This document shows, one piece after another, positions 33,330-43,972 of a stretch of 64,000 nt of DNA (positions are counted from its first letter, which is position 1; each line of letters starts with the position of its first letter). The position numbers and the translations under genes were made by a program. The DNA is from Dolomedes plantarius (Eukaryota > Arthropoda > Arachnida > Araneae > Dolomedidae), in assembly GCA_907164885.2 (NCBI GenBank), contig OU015490.1, positions 11,337,466-11,401,465 of the forward strand. Direction: 5' to 3'. The notes below the pieces were generated by a model. It worked only from the letters and a program-made list of their open reading frames with translations, was not told the origin of the DNA and did not search any database.

Positions 33330-34228
33330 CTAAATGTAAGTGAAAAAATTTAACTTCCATAGTTGAGGCACGGTTTTAGTACATACCTGTACCAGTAGAA
33401 ATTAATGGCTCTATTTCTCCTACTAAACAATACCTATTTGCAAAAATTACTGATGTCGAGGGTTCAAAACCCAACCGTGTCGCCCTCACCTATTCCAAAT
33501 TATCCCTTTTGATATATTTAGCTTCCCTTTTAAAACTCTGCAATTATCTGAATACGAAGTTGTATGACCCCGCAAAGGGCCTTTTGTTTATTTCATCTTC
33601 GACTTAGCGTAAATATTTCGTCTCTTACTTAATATCTTGTTGTTTGCTGCTATAGGTCATTCTTGTTTCTTTAAATTTTCTTTACTTGTTAATTTTAATT
33701 TAATATTTTCTGTTTTATTTCCTTCATTGATAAAAATTAATATTTATAGTTAAATTTTCTTATCACCTTTAAAAATATTTTATTTTAATAGTTATGCATT
33801 CTTAACTTAATAATTTTTTTAATAAGCACACGTACCTTGATATTTATAACTTGCTTACAGGAGATAAAGTCAATCGACCATGGCGCTCCACTTCTAAAAC
33901 ATAATTACGACTGCAAAAATTACTACACTACCGTAAACCGGAATAGCATTTTGCGCGGGAAAAAACTAATATTATTACACCCTACCAAATATTTAGTCTC
34001 ATTCCTATGAACCAATATACAATCTCGCTTACAGTAGGTACTTGAACAAACCAGTAAAATCCATAAACATTCAGTACATTGATATTATTTATATAATTGT
34101 ATGAAAAAAGTTGAGTTTATAATTTCATACCACTTTTGGCACTGATGCTTATATTCGCTGTTATATTGATTCTATGCTGCTATCAACAGTAATAAAAAAA
34201 GCTGTATACGGGGGAATAAGCTACTATA
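33330..34228. other. AT-rich stretch, nothing recognised
   Basis: A small block with GTCGAGGGTTCAAAACCCAAC near 33457 looks B-box-like, but no complete tRNA or SINE could be drawn. Confidence 0.45.
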
Positions 34229-34718
34229 CAGAGTGTCGAGCCTAAAAGTATCAAAAAGTTGTGGCTTATATTTGCGGAACTACCCATTAGAATTTTTTAA
34301 AAAACTACTTAAATAGAAAGAACATCTCACCAAGTTTTAATATCAATCATAGATTTTGATCATAGTATCATAGATTTCGATGTGTGCACCTTTTTGTAGC
34401 ACAACAAACGTCTAAATGGTAATGCAGTCCTCTCCAAGTGTTTTGTAGCATATCAGGAGTTATTACACGAATTGTTTGCATGTTACGCTACTTCAACGCA
34501 TCCACAGTTTCAGTTTTTTGTTTATACACAACTGATTTAATGAATTCCCAAGCAAAAAAGTCTAATAACTCCTGATATGCTACGAAACCCTTGGAGAGAA
34601 CTGAATTACCATTTAGACGAGCTACAAGAGGTGCACACATGGAAATCTCTAATACTACGATAAAAATCTAACATTGATATTAAAACATAGTGAGATATTC
34701 TTTCTATTTAAGATTCAA
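34229..34718. mobile_element. Fold-back MITE, family M1, copy 1
   Basis: The left end CAGAGTGTCGAGCCTAAAAG follows TATA. The inner arm (about 34305-34460) is repeated inverted at about 34560-34705: both carry AAATAGAAAGAAcATCTCAC, TTTAATATCAAT, GTGTGCACCT and AGCATATCAGGAGTTATTA. The outer right end is missing after 34718. The same sequence in simple (not folded) form is the MITE at 55341-55653, so this copy is an inverted-duplicate derivative. Confidence 0.75.
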
Positions 34719-35057
34719 GAAATGATACCGGCCTCCGCGCTAGCGTATACGGCAATGGTAAACTACCGACAACTGGTCGACGGGACGGCCATCCGCTCAT
34801 CCACGAGCAACTCCAGGCCATTACACCAGCTACATCCCTTCCCCAGCAACCCGCAGGGCAAAGATTATTGTGACGGTGAAAGTAAATATAGTCGATTTTT
34901 ATCTAAATATTATTATATAATGATTTGGGTTAATTGATTGATTAAGACGCTGGTTAGTACATTGCATTCATTGTGACTCCCAAATGATGGAAACAACTCT
35001 GTTTTGCACTGACAAATTAATTTATTGATTACTAAACACATAGATAGTATAATACAC

Positions 35058-35254
35058 TCCTACTAAATATTTCATACTTCGTCTACACATATTACTTACA
35101 AATTCATTACTACTACGTTAACTGTCTACGACACATATATTTAATTCATTCAATTATTTTTATACTACTCCTACTGAATATTTTATACTTCATCTACAGC
35201 TATTACTCACAACTTCATTCCTACGACACATATATTTAATTCATTCAATTATTA
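35058..35254. repeat. Tandem duplication of about 100 bp
   Basis: ACTCCTACT(A/G)AATATTT at 35055 and 35164 starts two units that both end in ACACATATATTTAATTCATT, with a small deletion in the second unit. Confidence 0.8.
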
Positions 35255-35570
35255 TGATATAATTTATAAGCATAATCACTCATATTAACCTTGTTCAATT
35301 TACTACTAATATTTACTCATATACAAGCATAACATCATGTTAACTAAATTGTTTTTTCGGAATTATCATTTATCTCATTAAACATTCTATACTCAAATCG
35401 CTTCCTCATTGCGCTCTATATTAGTTATTAAGGTTACACAGTAGAACCAATGATGGTAATATGAAAGGAAAACGCAAAAGACTGTGCCTCGACAGATGAT
35501 TAATGGATCACTTGGATGGGAATCTGGCATTCATAAGGGCGAACTTCGTTGTATTATCATCGCACAGGAA

Positions 35571-35720
35571 CTGCGGCACTCTCTTCGTCTGGTACAAGGC
35601 TCCTACAATCATTGCAGACACTCTACACAGTAAACTGGGGCACTCTCATTGTCGGTTATAGGGCTCCTTCAGTCATTGCAGACTCTCGGTACAGTACACG
35701 GGGACGCTCTCTTCCTCGGG
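35571..35720. repeat. 64-bp minisatellite, about 2.4 units
   Basis: Units start at 35571, 35635 and 35699, each with AC(T/G)G(C/G)GG(C/A)(C/G)ACTCTC-like openings; the first two share GGCTCCT and TCATTGCAGAC. Units are clearly diverged. Confidence 0.75.
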
Positions 35721-36917
35721 CTCTTTTGCATGGGCCACGACTTATATTACTATCATCGGGCGTACTTCGTACATATTCGTCAAGTTGATACTACCTCTTT
35801 CACAAACTTCTAATTAACTCTCTTCTTTTTTTGCCTCGCTATCTTATTTCATATTATTTTTCTCTTATTCTTATTAATGCTGACTCCGCCTCTTATAATT
35901 TCCATTGGCCATATTATTACCATGCCATTGCCATTCGTACGTGGCTGCCTCTTCTCAATCTCCTTTTCACCAATGAGCATCGAGGGCGGGATTTATAAAA
36001 TTCTCCCCCTAGCTTAACTTTTTCCCATGCTACGAGATCACCAAGGATGGTGGCCTGTTTTATAGCCATCATAAATTTAGTCTTCCCCTTCTTCTTTTCT
36101 TCTATTCGTTGCAACTAATTCTACAGAATTTTTATACTTTTATTTCTTCCTACTAGCACAATCTTCATATTTAGTTTCGATTTATTGTTGGCTTTGTCCC
36201 CCCTTCTCTTTTATTGCCCGTCATTTGCGTTTCTTTCTTACATTTATCAATTATTTTACTTCGTCCCGTAATTTTCAATTCTCCTGCGCCTCGCCGTGAC
36301 ACTATTGTCATGCCCCTTTGACAATTATCATCCCAACACCAACTCAGAAACACCATCCGCTTGCTGTCTTACGATCACATCCTCCAAGAGCCAATAACTA
36401 TCAAATCCAAAAACTAATTTCTACTTCACGCAGCCACCACCTGCCAAATATATAGACTTCATCCAGTAACAGCTTTATTATTTAGTTCATTACAAATGCG
36501 TCACCTCAACCCCCTATACAACTTGTATGGGAAACATAAAACTGTACAACTTGTACAAACATCACAACATAACTATCAGTTATAACATCTACATTAATAA
36601 CAACAACTAATTATTAGTAACAACAAACAGCGCTAATAAGCATGCACCACCCGTGCAGTAAACAATAATTTAAACAAGCACAAATAAGCATTAAGCACAA
36701 ATAGTAGCCAAATAGATAAGCATAACAAGACATCAAAAGAGGGAAATCAAAGCCGAATAGGCCCCGAATGTCGATAATACGTATTAGCGACGATCCTGTT
36801 CATCTCCGCTTTATAGCGGCTGCAATTCTTATCAGTTGACTTAGTAGCCGTATTCATCTTGATACCTGTCCTTTTAAATCACAATTTTCGCAGACTAAGT
36901 TATTGCACAAATCTGAA

Positions 36918-37540
36918 TCATGCTTCCTTAGCAAAAGTCATACATTTCTTGCTGTTCTTACAATATTTAGCGGTATGCCCATGCTTCCAACACCTATAAC
37001 ATATGGTTGTTTTTATGTAATCTTTCCAATCACATCTTTGCCCTCCCATTCGAATTTTCTTTAAATCAGGCAGCTTCGAGTAAGTTGCACCCTCAATGTT
37101 CAAGATCCAAATCTGCCCTTTCTATGTGGTGTTTTTGGTTACCACATTTATCGTCGAAAATTCCAACTCCTCATTCTGGCTTTTCAAATTACCAATTCAA
37201 TACTAATGCAATAATTATTACTAATGCAATAATTTTCCGATCCTTTTGCATCTACGAGCTAAGTTCGAACAACCGCTCATCTTCATCAAACTTCTTAAAC
37301 TCAGTGATTAACGTCTCCAAATCCTCTTCGTTTTATGTTCCTATCAATACTTTTCCTTTCCCAATTTTCTTGCAAATCTTAATCCCGATTCCAAAACTTT
37401 GCTGGATCAATCCTTTCCTGAATCACTTTTTTAGTGATCTCATCATCCTGTTCAACAGTTGGAGTGACAATGATCTTGTTCTTGTCCTCCCACGCCCTCC
37501 TAAGCATCTTTTTCATTGCTTATGGCCTTTCCTTAACCCC
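36918..37540 (-). pseudogene. LINE ORF1 (gag-like) relic with zinc knuckle
   Basis: Read on the minus strand: VTPTVEQDDEITKKVIQERI and DPAKF, then after a frame change GIGIKICKKIGKGKVLIGT, NEEDLETLITEFKKFDEDER, and at the end TTICYRCWKHGHTAKYCKN. The last is a CX2CX4HX4C zinc knuckle, the nucleic-acid-binding motif of ORF1 proteins in R1/LOA/I-type LINEs, and the preceding GI-x-I-x-K-x-x-KGGVLI block is typical of the same proteins. Several frameshifts and stops are present. The gene is cut off at its N-terminal side by the Tc1 element inserted at 37571. No ORF2 could be recognised beyond it. Confidence 0.65.
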
Positions 37541-37541
37541 T

Positions 37542-38747
37542 TCAGGGGTTACATTTCATATATATATATACACTACTGGCCACCCAAATCGCAACACCAA
37601 GAAAGACAAGAGATATCACAACAAAATTTATTTTGTAGATAACATGTTGACCATGTATCAAATGATTAAATTTATAGACTTCTGTGAAGTGTGGTTCCTG
37701 CCAAAATAAGTAGCCAGAGTAGCCACCATTGTTGGAAATCACCGCTGCCACACGCCTCGGCATTGATTCAAAGAGACTTTGGATGAGTTCTTGGGGTACA
37801 GCAGACCAAGCAGCTTCCACACGTTGCCAAAAATGATCTGCTGTGGCAGCTGGGGATGGAATCTGGGTCAATCGTAGAGCAACCATGGACCACATGTTTT
37901 CTATCGGTGAAAGATCCGGAGAGCGAGGCGGCCAGGGAAGCAATTCAATCTTGCGATTGACGAAGAACCGTTGGCCAATGCGTGCCACGTGTGGTCGTGC
38001 ATTATCCTGTTGAAGTATGGCTGTGGGCAAGCCCTGAATGTAAGGAAGGACAACTGGCTCCAACACCTCGGAGATGTAGCGCTGGCTGTTTAAAGTACCG
38101 GCAATGCGTACTAGAGGTGAGCGAGAGTGATATCCAATACCGCCCCATACCATAATACCCGGTACAGGACCAGTGTGGCGGTGCATAACGCAGCTGTTCA
38201 GCATCCTCTCTTCACGGTGTCTCCAGACTCGAATGCGACCATCGTGGTGTTGCAGACAGAAGCGTGACTCGTCAGTAAAGACAATTTCATTCCATTCTGC
38301 CGTCCACATCCTTCTGTCATCGCACCATTGGGGGCGGAGACGTCTGTGGTTCTGCGTCAAGGGTAGACAAAGCAATGGACGTCTTGCGGACAGACCACTC
38401 TGCTGTAAACGGCGTCGAATGGTATGCGCAGACACTGGATGATGCGTTACAGACTGCATGTGATGTGCTATGGTTCGTGATGTGACTGAGCGAACCGTCA
38501 CTGCCATGCGCACATTTTGCCTGTCATCACGTGAAGTGGTGCGCTGAGGTGGATGCGATCGAACACGCCGGTCCGTCGTACCCTCCTGCATCCAACGATC
38601 ACATATCCGCGTTACAGTTGTTTGGTTTAGTCCAACACGACTACCGATTTTCCTGAAAGATAATCCACAATCTTGGTAGGCCACTATCCTTCATCTGTCG
38701 AACTCGGATACTTGATCAAAAGATGATCGCTGTTTTCGACGAGGCAT
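37542..38747 (-). pseudogene. Tc1-like transposase (DD34E), one premature stop
   Basis: From ATG at 38747 the frame reads MPRRKQRSSFDQVSEFDR and then TGA (38691-38693), after which the same frame is open to 37542. Visible in order are a paired helix-turn-helix DNA-binding region (RIVAYQDCGLSFRKIGSRVG to about TTVTRICDRW; then the AHTIRRRLQQSGLSARRP helix), the first catalytic Asp in VFTDESRFCL, GIMVWGGIGYHSRSPLV, the second Asp in ILQQDNARPHVAR, and the Glu in SPDLSPIENMW. Thirty-four residues separate the second D and E. The size (about 400 codons) is slightly above the usual 340 because the frame runs through the TIR. The stop has CGA-like family context, so a single CGA to TGA change explains it. 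Otherwise apparently intact. Confidence 0.9.
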
Positions 38748-38979
38748 AATTGATCGTTTTTTTTTTAAAACCACAAGAAAAACACAATCGCCGAACTTGA
38801 AATCGTCGAAATCCCCAAGCCTTAAATAGCGCTTTGAAGTGGCGCCACGGGCGCGCGTGATTTGCGTCTGCGCTGAAATTCTAATCATTTGCATATCTCA
38901 CCTCCGCTAATGCATGTTGTAAATTTCTTGTTATTTGTATGTTTCCTTCAGGGTGTTGCATTTACAGTGGCCAGCAGTG
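37571..38979 (-). mobile_element. Tc1-like DNA transposon, nearly complete
   Basis: The left end CACTACTGGCCAC and the inverted right end CACTGCTGGCCAC form TIRs, followed inside by AAATCGCAACACC / AAATGCAACACCC. TA flanks both sides within short TA repeats (37558-37570 and 38980-39000). At 1,409 bp it is the normal size for Tc1-like elements. The single gene runs on the minus strand. Nothing is missing at the ends, so the element could be moved by a related transposase supplied in trans. Confidence 0.9.
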
Positions 38980-39000
38980 TATATATATATATATATATAT

Positions 39001-39620
39001 TAGACAAAGTTGTAAGTGAAAAACCAATATAAGCCATAAACCACTACAGCCAGAAACCACAGACATGAAAAGATAAGTGAAAAATATGAATAGAAAAGTG
39101 AATAAAAAGTTTTTAGAGAATATCTTGTCATCAGAGGTGCCAATACTCTCTAAAAACCAATGGATTCTTTCTAATAAGTATGATCTAATTAATAAACATA
39201 CTTAGTCACCGTACAATCCATATGAAATAGAAGAAGGTATAACAATGTTAGATTAACTCTTGCATACAAAGTATTATTTAAGGTTATTACCTTAACATAT
39301 CAATATGACCACAACCACAGTTCATAGCAAACAAATACTAGATAATCACTAACAACATAGGTAATATGTAATATTCAATAGAAATATTACACTATTAAGT
39401 ATTGTTTAATAATTAGTTTAGTTAACATATTTTTGAAGAAATACTTACTTAATTATACTACGCATACTGCTGCATGTTATAATTGTAAGTTAAAAGAAAT
39501 TAACTTAGTTGTGCCTGCCACCATACAATATATAAGCTAAATTGCCTAAACATTTACTTATATTAACAATGAACATTAAAACAAATTACTTTGAAGTAAG
39601 GTACTGAATGCTGCACTTTT

Positions 39621-39625
<5 letters not shown>
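39001..39625. other. AT-rich stretch, nothing recognised
   Basis: No frames or element ends were identified between the Tc1 element and the TA/TG microsatellite. Confidence 0.5.

Positions 39626-39675
<50 letters not shown>
39626..39675. repeat. (TA)n followed by (TG)n microsatellite
   Basis: Compound dinucleotide repeat immediately left of the probable solo LTR. Confidence 0.95.
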
Positions 39676-40039
39676 AACATGCCAACACAGTACCATGTTA
39701 ACGGAGACCAGAGTCGACATGTCACACCTCAGGAATCTGTAGTCGTGACCAAGAATTTAGGAATCTTTTCATTTAAACAATACTTTTATTATCCGTTTCT
39801 TCACATCGATGACGGCGGTTTACTAGGCAACAGTGCCATGTCAAAATCTGCTCTTCGAGGTATGCTGGAATTTATATAAACTTCATTCCATCACGTGGCT
39901 AAAGGGCGTGATTTAATAGGTGATTGATTAAAAGTTGAGTGTTTATGTGCAAATCTGAATTTTTTAGACCCCACGCCACGTCGCGTCTAATTTTGTCAAA
40001 AAGTCAGCCATCTTTCATGATATTGCCAAGACTGTAACA
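39673..40039 (-). mobile_element. Probable solo LTR
   Basis: On the minus strand the segment starts TGTTACAGTCTTGGC and ends GGCATGTTACA, so it has TG...CA ends that are part of a 7-bp inverted TGTTACA. In this orientation a TATATAAA box lies at about 39871-39880 and an AATAAA signal at 39785-39790, in the right order for U3-R-U5. No second copy, primer site or polypurine tract adjoins. The left flank is a TG repeat, so a target duplication cannot be judged. Could also be an unrelated promoter-like sequence. Confidence 0.45.
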
Positions 40040-40180
40040 ATGGAAATTAACACGAATGCCCAAGGGAAAATTAAGTACTTAATATGATTAAAATGGGGTA
40101 TGTAATTTTGAATAGTAGAGTGAGGAATTAATGGTTTTTAAAAGTTAAGAGTGTTGACTTTAGAAATTACTAGTTTTTTA

Positions 40181-40187
<7 letters not shown>

Positions 40188-40212
<25 letters not shown>
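40188..40212. repeat. (TA)n microsatellite
   Basis: TA tract into which the LTR element at 40213 is inserted. Confidence 0.95.
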
Positions 40213-40216
<4 letters not shown>

Positions 40217-40520
40217 ATAATATTACTAACTACCTATAATCGCCCATTCTGTATTTCATCTTTTCCATGGTAACCCGTCCTTCTAGTCTTGACGTAAACG
40301 CTTCGCCTTCCAACCTACTAACTTCCTCCACCAATTCTGGCAACCTCTATGACCTAATTCTATTTTGGCGCTTTTTTGCGAGAGACGCTGGCCTGACTCG
40401 AAGCCAGTAAGATGTGTTGCTTTATTGTTTAATAAATTAGTTTGTTCCTGAAGCTGATCATATTATTTTCCGGCCACGATGCAAGATACAATTTCATGAG
40501 ATGTCCATCCGGACATTTCA
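40213..40520 (+). repeat. 5' LTR of the gutted element
   Basis: TG...CA ends. Contains AATAAATTAG, a polyadenylation-type signal, near 40431. Partner at 42429-42734. Confidence 0.85.
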
Positions 40521-42428
40521 GAGAGATCGACAGGATCTGGACTTTAAAAATACGACTGCAAATTGAACAAGTTAAAAAGTCTTCGTTCTACACGAGTTTC
40601 GTTGTGGATTCCCGCCATTGTTCTACCGGACTTTTGCTTAATTTTCCGCATGCGTTTCTGAAGTCACCAGCTTTAAATGACCAAAGCTAAAGTATTCCTC
40701 ATCCAGCACCATGAAATTGGTACAGAAGTCGACTACATCGAAACATGTAAAGATGCCATTTTTCCGGTTCGTTCCGGTTTGGTTTTCGAATTCTGTTTCC
40801 CGCCTGACCTCACCCTTTTTTCTTCCCGTTTTGGACTAAGCCATCGTAAAGTCAAGTACCAGTGCTGCAGCACCCGATTCAACTAGGCCTCCAAGAAGTA
40901 ATTCAAGATTTTATATGTGAGCGACAGTCATCAAAAACTTCAATTTGAAGAAAATAATTGTGATTTCAGAGTGAACGCCGAACGCCGGTTTGAAATCAAA
41001 GAGGCTCATAAAAACAAATTTTTAAGTTAGCATCAGAGTGCTTTACATTGAAAAAAGTTCTTATTTAGTATTGTATTTTATGCCACAAAAGTTGGTGCTT
41101 TAAGCAGGTCAGTTATTATATTATTATTTTTTGTAATTTCTAATATAAGTGAAGTAAAATGAACACTGCCAAAATAAATGTCGAACATGAAAATAATTAC
41201 GAAATATTTCAGGAGAAAATTAAAAATCGGAATAAAAGAAGTGAAATTTAAATAATGAAATGATGAAATAAGTCACCAATATGTGAATCATTCAGCTATC
41301 CTTAATCTTTCTTTTTAGCTTTCCTGTCCTATCGCCATCTTAGTTAATTTTGAAGAAACCCCGTGAGTGTAAGTGAAACTCACATTTTTTTTTTAAACTT
41401 TTTGAAGCTTACTACATTTTATATGAAATATACTATGTACTAGATAAATATTATTGATTTTTATACTGGGGTTTCCACTCACTGTCCTCCCTGTCTCTTC
41501 GCACTTTTCAAATGCTCCCTTTGAACAGTTGCTTTTCCCTCTCATGTTTGAGAAACTTGCCTGCCCCTTTTCATTTTGTGCAGTTTGCTCAACTTGAGTT
41601 TCGGGTTGGAAGCACTTTCCCTTTGGTAAACGCTCAGGAGGATGTATTCACAACAGGTCACATACCTCAAATTTGTGTTTTTATTGTCTTGATTTTTTCC
41701 ACAACAGTTGAATGTCAGTGTCAATTGTTGGAATTTGTATTTTTGTTCGAATTTTTGCAACATCAGGTACCAGACATTTGGTATTGATGTTGAAAGTTAA
41801 TTTTGATAGCATTTGGTAAATTTATTCAACTAATTGCTGAAAGAATAATTTTAATATTTTTGTGTACATGATCTAGAAGAAAAAAATAAAATATAGATAG
41901 TGTTTTGCTCAAAGAAAAGTCAATAACTAATACCAAACGTAATGATAATAAACAACAAAGAACATTATTTTTCTAAAAAAGTGACTACAACCCAGGAGAT
42001 CTCCAAAAGAACTAAACATTATTCAACGACTAAGACTGTGAATAATAATTGCTTTGTGTTTTTCAACTAGTTGAACTGTACCCGTCCAGGACTCTGAACA
42101 CTTTCAGATTGTGACACATGTCAGGGGCTGAGACATGCACAATTTTCTACTTGTATTTGTATTTGGAACATCTTTACATCTGTTGTTGTTAGTGTTTTCA
42201 TTTAAGTGTACCATTCCATTTTTATTTTACTCCAGCTATTTGTTTTTAAAATTACGCCATTTTTCATACTATTATGTCTTTCAATTGTACAATTTAACAT
42301 AAAAATTTGTGATTTTCGAGCCAGCTTCAACCTAATATTCTTACTACTAATTTTCATGTTCTCACTATCTGGAGTGTCTTGGAGTCGACGGCCGCGGCTC
42401 CAAACCATTTTAGATGGGGGGGATATTC

Positions 42429-42728
42429 TGTGATAATATTACTAACTACCTATAATCGCCCATTCTGTACTTCATCTCATCCATGGTAACCGTCCTTCTA
42501 GTCTTGACGTAAAGGCTTCGCCTTCCCACATACTAGCTTCCTCCGCCAATTCTGGCAACCTCTCTGACCTAATTCTATTTTGGCGGTTTTTGCAAGATAC
42601 GCTGGCCTGACTCGAAGCGAGTAAGATGTGTTGCTTTACTGTTTAATAAATTAGTTTGTTCCTGAAGCTGATCATATTATTTTCCGGACACGATGCAAGG
42701 TACAATTTCATGAGATGTCCATCCGGAC

Positions 42729-42734
<6 letters not shown>
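42429..42734 (+). repeat. 3' LTR of the gutted element
   Basis: Same ends and order of blocks as 40213-40520, preceded by the polypurine tract and followed by a (TA)n tract. Confidence 0.85.

Positions 42735-42770
<36 letters not shown>
42735..42770. repeat. (TA)n microsatellite
   Basis: TA tract at the right edge of the LTR element, matching the left-flank tract. Confidence 0.95.
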
Positions 42771-42773
<3 letters not shown>

Positions 42774-42824
42774 TTATTTATTTTTTTTTTTTTTTGCCTA
42801 TAAAAATTTCATGTGTGGTGTTTT

Positions 42825-43030
42825 ATACTTTTTACATTCATTATATACTTTCATTTATATACTTTTTACTTTCATTATATACTTTTACCGTATAATTTTT
42901 ACTTTCAATATATATTTTTACTGTATAGTTTTTACTTTCAATATATAGAAATTTCATGTATGTTGTTATATAATTTTTACTTTTATTAAAGATTTTCATT
43001 TATATACTTTTTACTTTCATTATATACATT
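42825..43030. repeat. Low-complexity tandem repeat
   Basis: Irregular repeats of a unit like ATACTTTTTACTTTCATTAT, about six to eight diverged copies. Confidence 0.75.
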
Positions 43031-43173
43031 AATTAATTTACCTTTTCCTTTATTTATTTATGTTTTTGGACAGATAATTATTTTGATAAACACTGTGTAT
43101 AAATATAAATAAATTACTGCATATATATGTATATATATTGTAAACTAAGTAGTCTTATTGTAACTGATTTGTC

Positions 43174-43218
43174 AGAACGCCTGTTCTGACTGGTCTAGCC
43201 AGTCAGAACAGACGTTCT
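43174..43218. repeat. 20-bp stem hairpin, 5-base loop
   Basis: 43174-43193 and 43199-43218 are inverted complements with one mismatch, around a TCTAG loop. This is GC-richer than its context. It could be the complete ends of a tiny inverted-repeat insertion or a transcript hairpin. Confidence 0.9.
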
Positions 43219-43300
43219 AATATAGACTGCTCTAGGTGCGCGGTGGTTTCAAAAATGGACCACCCCCACTGACTAAACTAAAGCTACATTTTTTAAATTT

Positions 43301-43654
43301 TTACAGAATACGTTCGTAATAGTAATATTTCTTTAAATATAAAGTTTTGTCCTCCCCAAAAATATTTTTGATATACTGCCCCTGAACCAACTCATCAAAA
43401 CTCTTCGCACCTTGGCTTTCCAACATACTCAGCTGCCCTTTGTAAAATTGTATAACTTTTTGCTGCTCATTTATCGTTTTCATTATTTCTAGTAATAAGT
43501 CATCATTCATCGTCCGCTTCGTCTCGACGGTCAGCTTAGAGGTGCTTATTGCTCTATTCAGAATATTATATTTCAACAAAACCAGCTTCTCGGTAAGAAT
43601 TATCAATTCTTCCATATTTTCGTACTCTATAACCATGCTGGACTGCGTATTCAA
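43301..43654 (-). CDS. 117-codon open frame, probable LINE ORF1 N-terminus
   Basis: The minus-strand frame starts near a GC-rich leader (43655-43740) and reads MNTQSSMVIEYENMEELIIL, then RTMNDDLLLEIMKTINEQQK and FYKGQLSMLESQGAKSFDEL. It is helical with heptad-like spacing, so a coiled coil is likely. N-termini of ORF1 in R1/I-type LINEs of arachnids have this kind of helical segment followed by a short SFAELVK-type motif, which SFDELVQGQ resembles. The frame ends soon after without a zinc knuckle or RT, so the element is truncated here. The assignment is by style only. Confidence 0.45.
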   Translation of the reverse strand: MNTQSSMVIEYENMEELIILTEKLVLLKYNILNRAISTSKLTVETKRTMNDDLLLEIMKTINEQQKVIQFYKGQLSMLESQGAKSFDELVQGQYIKNIFGEDKTLYLKKYYYYERIL

Positions 43655-43916
43655 ACTGACAAATTAATCCACGGTCCTACGGCGTTAGCGGTCTACCAAA
43701 GGTAGACACCCAGAGCCCATCACGTGGATGTGCCGGAGGTTAAATTTAGTATGATTTTTATCAGAAAAACTGATAAACAAACTCTCCTTAGCAGAGTACT
43801 AATATTGCCAGTTCCTATTCGCTTTATTCTCAGAACTCACTGATAAACTTATTGGCAAATTAGCGTGGGATGGACCCCTCTTTCTATTTAAATATCTTTT
43901 CTATTCTAGTGTGTAA

Positions 43917-43972
43917 TTCCGTAAAAATAAGTCATGATTTTTGGATACCTTTAGCCGGACACCCTTTATTTT
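43917..43972. mobile_element. MITE family M1, terminal fragment
   Basis: AATTCCGTAAAAATAAGTCA, then TTTTTGGATACCTTTAGCCGG and ACACCCT, matches the right end of the MITE at 55341-55653. Confidence 0.7.

Larger units (their letters stand above)
34719..36899. other. Mixed sequence, no gene assigned
   Basis: 34730-34870 is a GC-rich island without recognisable coding content. 35058-35254 and 35571-35720 are tandem repeats (listed separately). From about 35800 to 36600 the plus strand is pyrimidine-rich, so the minus strand is purine-rich like LINE ORF1 or 5' sequence, but no motif was found. It may be a degraded continuation of the LINE relic at 36918-37540. Confidence 0.4.
40213..42734 (+). mobile_element. 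LTR retrotransposon, non-autonomous (no recognisable gag/pol)
   Basis: Two direct repeats of about 307 bp, both beginning TGTGATAATATTACTAACTA and ending GGACATTTCA, enclose 1.9 kb. A purine-rich tract (AGATGGGGGGGATATTC, 42412-42428) lies directly before the second LTR, as expected for plus-strand priming. The sequence after the first LTR (GAGAGATCGACAGGATCTGG) should hold the primer site, but I cannot match it to a tRNA. The interior has only frames under 95 codons, none recognisable. The LTRs differ at many positions (roughly 5% by eye), so this is an older insertion. It sits in a TA microsatellite, which masks any target duplication. Confidence 0.85.

Noticed and set aside
37007..37642. 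211-codon plus-strand open frame
   Set aside because: It is antisense to the LINE ORF1 relic and runs into the end of the Tc1 element. The Phe/Ser/Pro-rich composition is the mirror of the purine-rich coding strand.
42825..43030. CRISPR-like periodic repeats
   Set aside because: Units are irregular, AT-rich and without unique spacers; a eukaryotic low-complexity tandem repeat.
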